From the NCBI GenBank assembly GCA_035582835.1, contig JAYKAV010003097.1, positions 173,052 to 237,051 on the forward strand: a stretch of DNA of 64,000 nucleotides. Direction: 5' to 3'. A model generated the notes under the pieces. It made no database searches. It saw only the letters and a list, made by a program, of their open reading frames with translations, and had not been told where the DNA came from. Below, in pieces: positions 1 through 12,411 of this stretch (its first letter is position 1; each line of letters starts with the position of its first letter). Both the position numbers and the translations under genes were made by a program. The DNA comes from Phoebastria nigripes (Eukaryota > Chordata > Aves > Procellariiformes > Diomedeidae).

Positions 1-1549
1 CAGTCTGGACCTAATTTTAAATGTCCAAATTAAGATGAGCGCTCAAGGCCTGAGTTTCTGCTGTCATCAGTGGAGTTCTGGGTACTGACTATGTTTCCTA
101 AATACAGGTCTTAAGTGCCATTTGAAATATCTTAGGCTATATGAGACCTCAGCTCATGACACAGATTCATGGAAGACCGATGCCTGTCTGCATTGGCATC
201 TGGAATCCAGGTCAGATTTGCAAGGGCATCTCAATGTCATTAGACACTTCTGCATACACAAGGCTGAATCCCACCCCCACACATTGTATCTGAGGGAAGC
301 TGTAGAGCTGTTAGTTCATCCTAAAAATTAAATAGGGAATATCTTCAGCAGGATCCACCTGACTGAAAATGTAGGTGTCAACTGCTGGATGAGTGATGGT
401 GAGGTATCCTATTTGGTTTGCAGTTGCTGTTCCAGGAGAACACATGTCCCCTGTAGGTCCTTTGTCATATCTGCCAGCCACATGTAAGACTGCCAAATAC
501 TCTTCAGATTTTCAAATTGCACAGATAGCTATGTATAGATAGCTGAGTTGAGTCCCCTAGAGAATGATTGAGTTCATCTTGAGATAGACAGCAAACATAC
601 GTCATTTGAATTTATACCTGAAGTGTTTTTTGTGGACATTTAAAGATGGAGGAGATATTTTCTACAAGGTGCCTTGGAAGAATGTGTTACATTGAAGTAA
701 CGTTTTTTTTTTCCTTTTTTTTTTTTCCTGAGGTGACGAATATTGCTTTGTTTAGTCCATATTTCTCTCTCAGTCAAATTTCTTCCTGATTCCAGCTCCC
801 CATTTTTCTTCTATTCTACACACACACCAGTGCACTCTTCCCGCTTCTTAACCTTGTGCACACTCCAGTAGAATCTACCTGACACCACACTGACCTACTC
901 ATAGCATATATTTTGACTTCTTTGGCCATCTAATTCTTGTTTCACTCAGCTGTTCTGTCTTTTTGTTTCAAGCTTTTTGCCTCAGGATACTCCCTTTTTC
1001 TCTTTGGCCCTGGTTCATCATCAGATTCCTGTACCTTATTCTCTCTTCCTTTCTACCTTCTCCTGGATCTTCTTGAAGACTGAGACACATAGTTTCTGTC
1101 TTTAGCATTTTGTACCTTCAGCATTGTGTTATCTCTTGTTCCCTACTATGAGAAACTATAGAAAGTTAATGAAATAACAAGAAAGCGCTATGTGCTAAAA
1201 GCTGTGGTACCTAAATCCATTCTGGGTCAGAAAGAGCAAAATCAATCATGAACAGGGAATTCCTTTCCTTGCTCTCATTCCTAGACTCATGGAGGCTGAT
1301 ATTTTCCAAGGATAGATCTGACATGGAGCTTCTCAGGCAGAATGGCTAAGATTTGGTAGTTTTAAACATCTCATGTGTTATTCTCAAATAAAATGTTAAT
1401 TATTTGATAAATACTGTCACTCTTGCCAATAACATTTTCACATCAGCTGCCAGAATCTCCATGGGAAAGAGAATAGAGAGGAGTCTGAACAATACTTTTC
1501 AAAATGTTAGCATGCCTGCATAGAATGATATGTTTTCTCTCACGTGAAA

Positions 1550-1566
1550 ATAATAATAATAATAAA
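1550..1566. repeat. (TAA)n microsatellite
   Basis: A short run of TAA triplets grades into an A-rich stretch. It lies about 35 bases before the TTG array. Confidence 0.8.
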
Positions 1567-1600
1567 AAAGAAATAATTATCTTAGACAAAAATGGTTCTT

Positions 1601-1629
1601 TTGTTGTTGTTGTTGTTGTTGTTGTTGTT
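1601..1629. repeat. (TTG)n microsatellite, about 9.7 copies
   Basis: This is an uninterrupted TTG triplet array preceded by two further T. It is a likely length-polymorphic locus. Confidence 0.95.
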
Positions 1630-4600
1630 CTGAATAGGTAGTGGCCTAATTACAGACCTATTTATACCTTTATTTTTGATCTTTTGTCTGTGTCTATTGT
1701 CTTACATAAAACAGAGCAAGAAACTGATGACTGTGCATCCACAATTTTTAAGACTATTGCCTTATAATCAAATTTGTCTTGGATAGAATGCTTTGGAGCT
1801 GTTCAAAACAGATCCAAGGAGTAAGCTACCACCTGAGCAATGTGATCTATCAGGACCCCAACTTTTGATTTTATTCTCTGGCCTTCATTCATCTATCAAT
1901 ATATATGTATCTTCCAGAGTCACCTCTTCATGCTATCTCTTACGCTGAAAAGGCATTCTGGCACCCATTCATAGCTATATTATATTCAAAGATTCTTGTG
2001 GAGAAGAAGGAAAAAAAAAGGACTTGGGTTTCTGCATGCCTAAATTTGCAGTTGCCAAAACATGGAAATCTATACTATTTGAGATAGCAAAAGGTTTTGT
2101 GCATGACTTCAAGTTGCTGATCCAGAAAGACAGGGGTCACCCATAGGTCTGCTGGCAAATATGCTATTCCCTTGTACATGTCTCACATATGCTATAATCC
2201 CTCAAATGTCAGTAAATGCTTGCATTAGGTAACAAAATTGAACCCATAACTCTAGAAGGTTTTGGCTCCCTATCATGGATGCCTCAAAGTGGCTAAATGT
2301 TAGTGTCTTTTTGTGAGCTAGACATCTAAATGACCATCACGGTTAGTGGAAACCTAGTCAATAATGTCAGTGAAGTCTATTACACGAACAAACTTACATA
2401 CTTACTATGTTTATGAATAATAACAAACCCACAGCTTATAAGGCACTTTGGATCACACATATTCATTGAAAGTCAGTAAGCAAAAATATACAGAAGAAAA
2501 TTACTGGAAGCATGGTCTGAATTTTCCAACAGAATGATGTAAGAATGCACTAGTGCAGGTCACGCAACTAGTGAGTGGACAAAGAAGGTGCAGGGACAGC
2601 ATGTGTCCTAGTGATGTGTCACGCTGCACTATACAAACTGTATTTGTTGTTATGTGAAATGGAGTTTAAAGCATATGGATCCTTGTGAGGGATATGGATT
2701 TATTATTTTTCATTTAACTTCCACACAACTAATCCATGAAATGTGGTGCACTGAGGGCAAAACAGCTCTCTTCAGACATGCTTTTACAAGTTCCTTGACC
2801 TCTCCTGCTGGAAATGTTTACTTCAACAAGAAATTAAAATCATTATAAGCAAGTAAATGGATGCAGATTATCTCCCTTAACTTACTATTGAAATTTTAAC
2901 AAGAGACTTCCNGAAGCTAAATCCATCAATATTCAGGTTCAAGATAACATAGGGTCTGCAGGTAAAATGGATTATATAGCAGGTTGTTCAAAATTGGAGC
3001 ACATCATTATCACTGAAAAATAGTGTAAGAATATATTACTGCAAAGTAATCTACAAGGATAACCATTAGACACATTTTAAAATTATAAGCATCATCTTTT
3101 ATTTGCACCATTGTAGTTTANATATTCATAAAACTAAATGAAGGAATTGGGTAAAGGGAGAAGGAATGTCTGTTGTTGGAAAGCATACAGAGACATATCA
3201 CGTCATATTGAGGGACATCAGGTACATATTATATTACACAGTTTTTGAGTTTATTGCCTGTATAACATCTCATAACATGATAAAGATACTTTTAGACTAC
3301 AAAATAGTTAACTGTTAATATCCATCAGATCTCTGAAGATATTTCTATTTACATCATTGTCCTCTATCACTAAGACAAACTCTATATCTTCATTGAGTCC
3401 ATTAAACATGGACCTGCTCTCCAGCCAAGTACATCCAACGGATTTATCTGTGGCTTTCTCATTATTCTCATGCTTCCTCGTGTCTCAGAGGAGAAATTAC
3501 TGCTGCTTACTCTTTTACATAAAATCAACAAGTTATTGTAGGTGTTCTAGCTTTTTTCTGCTGAAACATATGGAGTGAGACTTTTTTAGCTGCTCTTTGG
3601 TAACGCAAAACACATTTTTGTGCATCAAAAACATTGTTTAAAAAATTCAGACCTGAAGCTTTTTTATCTAAACTTTTGCTTCTTTATATCATCCTTCACC
3701 AAGTTAATAGGATCAAAATAACTTCATCATACACACAACAAGAAAGCGTTTTCATTCTGTATTTAGATGTATAAGGCATATAATCTAAGGGTTATTAAAT
3801 ANAATTCCTTCATAAAAATTTACATATTTAGGTGATTGAACTTTTTTTCTGGGAAAAAAAAAAGTATGTATGTGTCAATGCCATGCTTAATTAAAGGTCA
3901 TTTTAATTACATTGCTTTGTAAGAAAATTAAGTCAATATAATTATCACCCAGGAACTTGAAAACGATTAACATTACATGGGTGGGTATTTTTTATTCAAA
4001 ACAAGGAAAGAAAATGAAAGGAATATTCTGTGAAATTCCTTATGGGCCAAATGCTGATTTGCAAAACACACTTATGTGCAAGTGGCTGTGTAATCAGAAA
4101 AATTAAACCAAGCAATCAACCTATCAGCCAAATACAGAAGAAAAGGGGAGCAATCAAAATTAGGTTTCCAAATCTATTCAGGATATTTACATGTAAAAGA
4201 ATCCTTATCACCATCCAGCTCAATAGGACCCTTTTGCACTGAAAGATTCATCAAAATTAACATAGCTAATTTAGGATTCACATTCTATTTCATTACCTCT
4301 TTTTTACATATGTTATGTAATGCAGAATTCAATCAAAGGAATTGACATACTGATGACCACTATAATTTGCTTAACTGCAAACTGAACGTAATTCAGCTAG
4401 ATAATATGAACTGCAAATTTTGCGTATGGCAAAAGTTGTTGGTGCTTTGCATGACTAGAACCTTGCTACTTTCTGTTNCAGGATCAAAGAACTGATCTGA
4501 AGGGAATCTTGTCACATCTTCCCTCCAGGTTGAAAAAGGGTAACTAGTCAGAAGTAGAACTTTTAATATCAGCACAGAGTACTCCACACACGTCCATAAG

Positions 4601-7504
4601 GGGATGAAACATGTTTGTGAATATGTGTGTGACACTGAATTTAAGCTTTAAAGATTATGTTTGAGAATAGTTGCAGAATACTACATAGCTTCTATTTCTA
4701 AGAGATGCAGAAGACCAATTATTTTGCTGAACAGAGACCTCAATGAACAGTAAAATGTTTTATTACACTTTTTACATTAGCCTGGGGCTTTTTTTGTCAA
4801 TAAACTCTCTCTTTACACCCCTTCCAGCCACTATTTTTTTTCTTCTTTCCCCTACCACCACCACTCCCCCTGAATAGACATTGTTTAACAGTTAAATGAA
4901 ACCTTGACGTACGAGTTCTTCTACTTGCTTACAGTGAATTAGATCTTTCTTTGTAAATTCAGAATTTATACTACTTGTGCACATCAGAAATGCTTACTTA
5001 CACAGCAAATAATTTTGCTTTGTGACTTTTCCTTTCAGAAACTGAGCCCAAATTTTCAGCCATTAAACTCCATATTTGTAAATTCTGGTGTTTTGTGTTA
5101 CGGAGCTATGCTTTTTGCACCTTGCTTAACTCTCTTTTCTTCTATCTGGCTTTCCAGGTCTTCAGTCTTAACAAACTAACTTCTAAAATTTTGCTTATTA
5201 GACCATTATTATTTGTGTTACTNGGTATCAGTTTTCTATTAAAAATAATTTATACTAGCAGATATAGTGCATACCTTCAGAAACAACTACATAACTAATT
5301 ATTTTCATATTTGCATTTCGGAAGAGTTACATAAAATTCAAATATTATGTTCAAACACAGCATTTCACTACATGGCAAAAATGCATTGCAGATAGAGTAT
5401 TCTTTTTTTTTCTTACTCGTGTTAAAATGATTATCAAAATTAAAGTTGAATATTCAAGAGAGGAGGAGATTCAATAACATGGATCCTTTACAAACATTTC
5501 CAAGTAAAAGTTTGACCATTTGTCTTGCAGGTGGAAATATTTCAGCTGTAAAATTTCCCAGCAGCTTATTTTGAGCAGTTTTGATTTGATTCCCCTTGAA
5601 AATTAAAGTTTTGTTCATAAAACATAAAATCTCCATGAAGATCTAAAGAATTGTAGACTTGGTTAAGCTAAAATATGTATGTTTAGATTTATAAAACATA
5701 CAGAGTTCTAAATTAGTTTCTTCAAATAATAGATGCAGTATTAAGACAAAAAATATAAGAAGGGGAAAAAGAAATTTAAGTCTCAAATAAAATATGAGGG
5801 ATGAAAATGCAGAAGTTAAACAATGCAACAGTAATTATCATGTTCTAATGAAGAAAAATCCACTATCCAAATAATCTTCTGTTTCCCCACCAGACATCAT
5901 CTCTAATGTAATTTCAGTTGAGAAACGTGAGAGTATGCTCAGTAATATATGTGGAGAAAATGGTGAAAAGGGAGGTGCAATGATGATTCATCAGAAGACG
6001 ATGAAATGTACGCAGAAATTAATAAAAAAGCACAACATTTTAAAAACAAACTGTTGACTTGACAATGCATTGGATGTATATGTATCAAACTAGCATGGCA
6101 GTGGACAAAACCATGCTCTCAAATTCTTTTTTTTGCCTGGTGACTCTTAAATAAAAATGCAGATAAACCTGTGTCAGACAGATCACCAAGCTGTTTCTGG
6201 TTATTTTCTCTGTTATTGCATGGCTTTTACATTCCATTCCCCCCAATAATTCATACTTCAGAGGAAAGATGTCAAATAACCCAACACCAATTTTTTTTGT
6301 AGTCTATAAATTTAACCATTTTCCAGCAATGTGGGACCCGTGATTGTAATCTATTTAGAAAGAAAAGGTACTTAGACGACTCACTGGCTTTACAAGTTTA
6401 GCATGTAAAAGATTCCGATAGTTTTAAGTTTAACCCTGTGCAGCCCCAGTGAATTGAGCAGAGCCTGGCAAGACTAACAGATTAATCTCCAGTGGAAACA
6501 GAGATCAGTACCTCTCTGAATTGCAACCAAGCTTCAGTGTAGTGTAGAATCTATTCTACAAGCTAGCAAGCTTCTTAGCATGCATGGGAACCTGTGTGAC
6601 ACATGGAAGCGTCAACTGATTTTACGAGATGGCAGGATGACAGAGCATAAGGCTTGAATTGCCATATTATTAATAATTGTTATGTTACACATTACTTCAC
6701 TGATTTGATGGAAGTGAGCAGAGTGAGTGAGGCTTATAGAAAGGGCACATACATCTAGATATAATCCATGTACCAAACTTTCCAGTAACATTATACCAGA
6801 CATGTTTCACAGTATCCATTGTGGTGAGTATTAGGAATTCATTAACTGCTTCAGGAAAAAAAAGTACAGAAACTTCAAATTTTACTTTACTTCAGAGAAG
6901 AAAACAGGAAAAAGGTATATACACTAAGCAGAAAATGAGACAACATGAAAAAACCAGGATCAAATCTTAGCAACTAGAAAATAATTTTTTCATCATTACT
7001 TAATACTTGTTTATATTTGTAACTCAAATTACTTATAACCTGAACCCTATAACTCAGATTTATATGCAATTACCATTTTTAACTGACATTGTGCTGCCAA
7101 CACAGACTGTATATTAATTTNCACAAAAGCTATGCTCAGCATTGTAATTTGCAATTTATGGAGATCATAAGACACAGCATCATAATGCTATTTACCATAT
7201 ATTCACTGGGAATAGAACAAATGATATCTTTAAGAGAATTTGACTCTTCCCTCATAATCAAGACTGTTTTCAGTCTGAGAACTTCGGAATCCTCAGTTCC
7301 TCATTTTTACGTGTTTGGCTCTTCTGACAGATTCTGGACTCCCTTAGGCAACAACTTATTTTGCACAGTGGATGGGAGAAGGGAGATGCCACAGATTGGT
7401 CCCTAAACAGAGAGAACACAGAGCAAAGGAATGCCTACAGGTCTGCATACTACTGTGGCCAACACAGAATGTTAAACACTGTATCATAAATCTCACTGTA
7501 TTTA

Positions 7505-7568
7505 AATATATATATATTTTACATATATATATATATATACTGTGTGTGTGCATGTGTGTGTGTGTGTA
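7505..7568. repeat. Compound (TA)n-(TG)n microsatellite
   Basis: Alternating TA repeats, interrupted by a short TTTTAC, pass into a TG array with one CA interruption. The alternating purine-pyrimidine sequence explains the two short open frames that run through it. Confidence 0.9.
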
Positions 7569-7709
7569 TTTTACCTTCTCCTTCTGGGTAACACCCTAGA
7601 CATGCTGCATAAAGTTGCCAGGAAAATTGAACGGCTTTTTTTCCACTTCTATTAAAGGCATTGTGAGGACTTCACAAAGAGTGGAGCAACAGAAGGAATG
7701 GTTCTATGC

Positions 7710-8162
7710 AGTGATGGTCAATATTGGGTCCAATCCTGTTCAACATCCTCATTAATGATCTGGAAGACAGGCAAAGTATACATTCAGCAAGTCTGCTGAT
7801 GACAGAAAACTGGGAGGAGTGGCTGATACACCAGAGGGTCGTGCTGCTATCCAGAGGGACTTCGGATGAAAAGAAGGAACTTTTCAGTGGTGTCCAGTGA
7901 CAGGAGAAGAGACAATGGGCACAAGCGGAAACACAGGAGGTTCCGTCTGAGCCTCAGGAAACACTTTTTAAGTGTGAGGGTGACCGAGCACTGGCACAGG
8001 TTGCCCAGAGAGGTTGTGAAGTCTCCATCCTTGGAGATATTCAAAAGCTATCTAGACATGTTCCTGAACAACCTGCTCTAGGTGACCCAGCTTGTGCAAG
8101 GAGGTTGGACCAGATGACCTCCAGAGGTCCCTTCCAACCTCAACCATTCTGTGATTCTGTGA
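7710..8162 (+). mobile_element. CR1 LINE fragment, internally deleted, tail variant ATTCTGTG
   Basis: The left part encodes a decayed piece of reverse transcriptase: the sequence GGGTCCAATCCTGTTCAAC is the LGP-L-FN segment, followed by an INDLE-like segment and a degraded ADD region near 7,795. At about 7,862 the reading jumps from the segment after the catalytic motif to the far 3' part of ORF2, so several hundred bases are missing. The 3' end has the CR1 hallmark GGTCCCTTCCAACCTCAACC followed by two copies of ATTCTGTG. This tail differs from all other copies here, so it is a separate subfamily. The element is 5' truncated, has no open frame and shows no clear target duplication. Confidence 0.93.
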
Positions 8163-9954
8163 AAAGCACAGTCTGCTAATATCTCACAATTAAGCCTCTA
8201 GTTTCACCTTGGTTGATCCTGACCACCTGAATTAATTGTCTACATGGNTGATGAACACCTGAGAAAAGTCAGCCAGAAATGCTACATGATGAACAGCTCC
8301 TAGCAGAGCTGTTAGGACTATGTTTGAGCTTTTTGCATTTCTAAAGTAAGTGTTGGAATCAAGATGAAAATTACATGCCTTTATCTCCTTAAGACCAGCT
8401 CCTTTTTTTTTTTTTTTTTTAATTGCAAATACCTAGCAAAGAAAAAAATAGTCTTTTTGTCTGCAGTAATCCAGTCATAAAGGTACTTGCTCAAGATGTA
8501 ATCCTTTCTCAGAAAGATATTTTGCAACCAAAACCCAGTCAGGCACCTTGCTGCCAGACTACAGACTATAATGAGAGATGTCAGCTTCATATTTATGAAA
8601 CATATTTATGAATGTTAAGTGTTTACAATGGTCACAAGTATCTCTGTTTTCAAGCCAGTAGCAAAATCCAATTATTGATTATAATTGGTTGTCTGGAATG
8701 TTTACAGAAGACCATGTGCTTCTTATTTAGAGAGATGTTAATTTGTGCAAATAGTAATTTATTTGTGTCTTTAGGGGGCAAGAGTGTAATTATTCCACAT
8801 TACTGAAGGAATTACTGGAATTCTGGAGGTCTAGGAAACGTTACCATCATGAGTTTTGGGGAAAGTTTTATTTTTCATAGAAAAGTACTATTCTGAAGAT
8901 GATAGCTCTATAAAAACTAGATTTATATGGCACTGGAATCAGATTTGCAGTCATAGCAATTCTGATCTGGTGTGAAAAATATGTTTTTTCTGACCNGTCT
9001 CCAGGAATTTCTGAGGAGTACCAAAACCCTGATCACAGCAGACTATTGAATGTCTAATACACCAAATGCATGTGACAATAGTTATACCCCCAGAAATATG
9101 TTTTCCAAACCTGGGTGCTATATAGCAGTGATTTCAGAAAAGACTGGCTAGAAAGCTGTATAATGATTTTAGTATCTACTGCACAAACATCTATATGGTG
9201 TTTCAATTCCTTTGCAATTTTCAAATGTATGGTTGAATCATCTCATATATTCTCCGAGTACTAGTGACAAATAATAAACAGTATTGTAGTTCATGAGTAC
9301 TACAGTTGTCTCCTCATAGAAGAACAAATTTAAAATTTTATTACTTTTTATTGCTCTAATATAATTTTTATGTCTTTCTATTTTTAGACACTTATTTAAT
9401 GCATACATTCTTAAGTGAAGGAAGTATTGCCAACTTCAGTCCAGAAGCTAAGTGAAAAATATAGTCTTATCCTAAAGTGTGGAAGCTTATTCTCATTGTC
9501 TCATAAATTTCTCTTCTGTGGGTACTGATGCCTTCCCTAAAACATTACTTTGGGGGAATTATCATTACAAGCATGTTTAGTGTATATATTTACATTTCCA
9601 GAAGAAGATAAGCACATGTTAAGTGTATTTATTTACATTTCCTGAAGATGATAAGCATAATAGGTTATAGCACCTTGTAACCACGCAGTCAGAAATGGTG
9701 ATCCACAACCTAACCTTGCAGTACAACATATATTTCATCAAAAAGCCTGAGTATCTAGTATATCTCAGGAACTAATTGTTGCTGAAATATTGCAGCAAAC
9801 TGCGGAAGTTTCTGGCGGGGTGACAAAAAGATTTATTCTTGACTCAGCACTAATTGGTATACATGGAAGAAAAATAGTCACTGCTGGTAAAGTTTTTAGA
9901 GATGAAGTTTTCAAGTGGCAAAATGTCCACAAGAATGGCCCACAATAAAGAGAA
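8163..9954. other. Unique AT-rich DNA with a T18 run
   Basis: No gene or interspersed repeat was recognised. A run of 18 T occupies 8,403-8,420. Short open frames around it lack any family motif. Confidence 0.65.
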
Positions 9955-10481
9955 CAACCTCGAATAGTGTGTTCAGTTTTGGGCCCCTCACTACAAGAAA
10001 GACATTGAGGTGCTGGAGTGTGGCCAAAGAAGGGCAAGGAAGCTGGTGAAGGGTCTGGAGGACAAGTCTTATGAGGAGCGGCTGAGGGAACTGGGGTTGT
10101 TTAGCCTGGAGAAAAGGAGGCTGAGGGGAGACCTTCTCGCTCTCTACAGCTACCTGAAAGGAGGTTGTAGCGAGGTGGGTGTCGGTCTCTTCTCCCAAGT
10201 AACAAGCGATAGAACAAGAGGAAATGGCCTCAAGTTGCGCCAGGGGAGGTTTAGATTGGATATTAGGAAAAAATTTCTCCACTGAAAAGGTTATCAAGTG
10301 TTGGAACAGGCTGCCCAGGGAAGTGGTTGAGCCACCATCCTTGGAGGTATTTAAAAGACATGTAGATGTGGTGCTTAGGGACATGGTTTAGTGGTAGACT
10401 TGGCAGTGTTAGGTTAACGGTTGGACTCAGTGATCTTAAAGGTCTTTTCCAACCTAAACAATTCTATGATTCTATGATTCT
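9955..10481 (+). mobile_element. CR1 LINE fragment, 3' end of ORF2 plus tail
   Basis: The segment is 5' truncated and covers only the C-terminal part of the CR1 ORF2 protein. One frame from about 10,010 reads through residues such as [20 protein letters not shown], a conserved block after the reverse transcriptase core. The 3' end is a short untranslated tail with GGTCTTTTCCAACCTAAAC and then ATTCTATG repeats. The tail matches the copy at 30,404-30,708 and differs from the copies at 23, 28.7, 31 and 58.7 kb, so these two form one subfamily. A frameshift near 10,270 ends the frame. Confidence 0.96.
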
Positions 10482-10539
10482 AAGTTACTATAACTTGTTT
10501 GGCTCAAAAGGAGCTATGACTTCTTTTGTGTTGTCTGAA

Positions 10540-11005
10540 TGTTGTCCCCAGCACATTACGAGTGTCACAGCACCACGAGGGCTGGTGGCTCCCTGGTGCT
10601 GGGGCACTAGAGGTGTCGGGGCCTCCCCTGGGCCTGTCAGGGCAGGGCCTGGCAGCCAGGGCCTGTCCCACTGCCCCAGCCAGGAGTAGGGCAGCCGGGG
10701 GGCACCAGGGCATCCCTGGCCCCGGGCATTGGGCACCCTCCTGGGGACAGGGATGGGCTGAGGTTGGGCTGGGACATGCACCTGCAGGTGCACCTGCAGG
10801 TGGGCCTGGCTCAGCAGGGCCTGTGGCCAGGTAGGGCAGGTGGGGAGCTGGAGACCAGCCCTGCTGCGGCATTGCTGGGGCAGGGGCTGATGGCCCTGGG
10901 GGTCTGAAATGAGGTCCTGGGCTGTGGGCAGTGTGGGGGGAGACCCAGGGGGTTGGGTAGTGACAGCCAGGCTTGGTGGTGCCTCCAGGGCCCTGACAAT
11001 ACTTT
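10540..11005. other. GC-rich island of unknown origin
   Basis: This block of about 465 bases stands out sharply: 10,621-10,680 has 46 G or C in 60 bases, while 11,161-11,220 just outside has 12 in 60. CpG is rare, so it is not an ordinary CpG island promoter. It is rich in CAGG, CCTGG and GGGGCTG words but has no clear tandem unit. Open frames of up to 177 codons on the minus strand are proline-rich products of composition and show no domain. It starts about 60 bases after the CR1 tail at 10,481. It may be an inserted repeat or segment with a different history. I cannot assign it to a family. Confidence 0.6.
10779..10802. repeat. 24-bp perfect palindrome, two tandem CACCTGCAGGTG
   Basis: CACCTGCAGGTG is its own reverse complement and occurs twice head to tail, which makes a 24-base perfect palindrome with no spacer. 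It carries CACCTG/CAGGTG E-box cores. It sits inside the GC-rich island. Regulatory use is only a possibility. Confidence 0.9.
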
Positions 11006-12370
11006 GGTAAAACAGACTTGCAAGTGTAACATCTCATTTAAGTAAAAGTGCAATTCAAGTTTATTTATAATTTACTGTAATCTCTGATCAGGCGTTCATT
11101 TCCTCAAGGAAACACAACAAATGACCTTTTTGTATTTTAAAAAGCTGGAGCTTTTTAAAAGTTAATTTTAAGAATATTTGTTTTTCCAAGATACAAAGGT
11201 TAAAATAATCATCTATTCTAACTTCATATCCTGTTGTGATGGGATTTTATGTTTCATTAAGAATAGCTTTAAAGCAAGTACATTAATCAGTTCTCTGTAA
11301 ACAGCGTTTATAATGCTCAGTTTCAGGTTTGAGGAGAGAGTCGGTGTTATCAGGAGGCAGAGAACATTTCCACTGGTGACAAATTCAATGCAGACTCTGA
11401 AATGGCTTGATATACATACAAATTATCACATATTAAAGGTGTCAAATAACATTTTTGTTTGTTGTGTTTCTTCTTTTACCATATGTTGTGTTTTGTTGGA
11501 AGGTGCAGCTCAGCAGGAGGGAGAAAGGCCACCTACTTGCTCACTGCTGGCTGTTGCATACTGCATCAATGCACAGTCCTTTGGAGCCAGGGGAGCAGCG
11601 GCCCTCTCCTGAGAGAGGGAGACAGAGCGGGAGGACTCCCAAGTCTGTATACAAGAGCGTATTCCCAAGAACAGGAAGGAGACACGCTATAAAGATGCAG
11701 AGGTGATACACAGAGAGTTTCCAGGGATCTCCAATGCACTGCTTATAATTATTCACAACTCAGCAAGCCACTAAACATTGCTGTACTGAAAACAAGAGTG
11801 AAGTGAAGGACCTCTCTCTGAGGTGAAATAGTGAGCAGTGAGGGCTTCTAATACTGTTTTCATTCTGATTTGATCTGACCGAGCTGATCTGAGCTTCTGT
11901 TCCACAGAAGTCATTGTGTTGTAGTTTATCTTCCAACAAAATGTAACGTCAGCAGTTCAGAGCCCTTTCAGTATTTTTAGTATCATCACTTTAAAGAAAA
12001 GGTATTGATATCCACAGCTGAATTTGACAGTTGGGATACCTGAATATTCAGCTATGCATCCCAAAATGAATGCTATGGAATCTCTTGAAGATAAGATTGA
12101 TTCCGTTAAGTAGAAGTCAATAAGACATTCTTTGGTCCCACACTCACAAAACTGAGATTTATTAGTACCCTTCTTGACTCAATGAATGCTTTTTATATGT
12201 ATAAATTAAATGTTGCATCAGTATTTTTCAGGATATATGATTTAAATGGAAGATAATAGGACCTACAGATGAATCTGCCTGAGGACATTACCAGATTACA
12301 AATAATTAAAATTAATATTAATTTTCTAATACGATTTTCTGCCTTTAAATTAATGGGAAATAAAATATTA

Positions 12371-12411
12371 TTGAGAAAGAGAGCGAGAAAGAAAGAGAAA
12401 GAAAGAGNGAG
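12371..12411. repeat. GA/GAAA-rich simple repeat
   Basis: A purine-only run of GAGA and GAAA units with one ambiguous base. It is bounded by ordinary AT-rich sequence. Confidence 0.8.

Larger units (their letters stand above)
1..7709. other. Unique AT-rich DNA, no gene recognised
   Basis: No coding exon, RNA gene or interspersed repeat could be recognised in either strand. Open frames are all under about 105 codons, lack family motifs and are what AT-rich random sequence gives. The stretch contains small simple repeats, listed separately, and short T or A runs, for example near 707 and 726. It could be intergenic or intronic; nothing in the sequence decides this. Confidence 0.7.

Noticed and set aside
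10504..11037. 177-codon minus-strand open frame, proline/alanine-rich
   Set aside because: It comes from low stop-codon density in the GC-rich island; similar frames exist on both strands and no motif or codon structure supports a gene.
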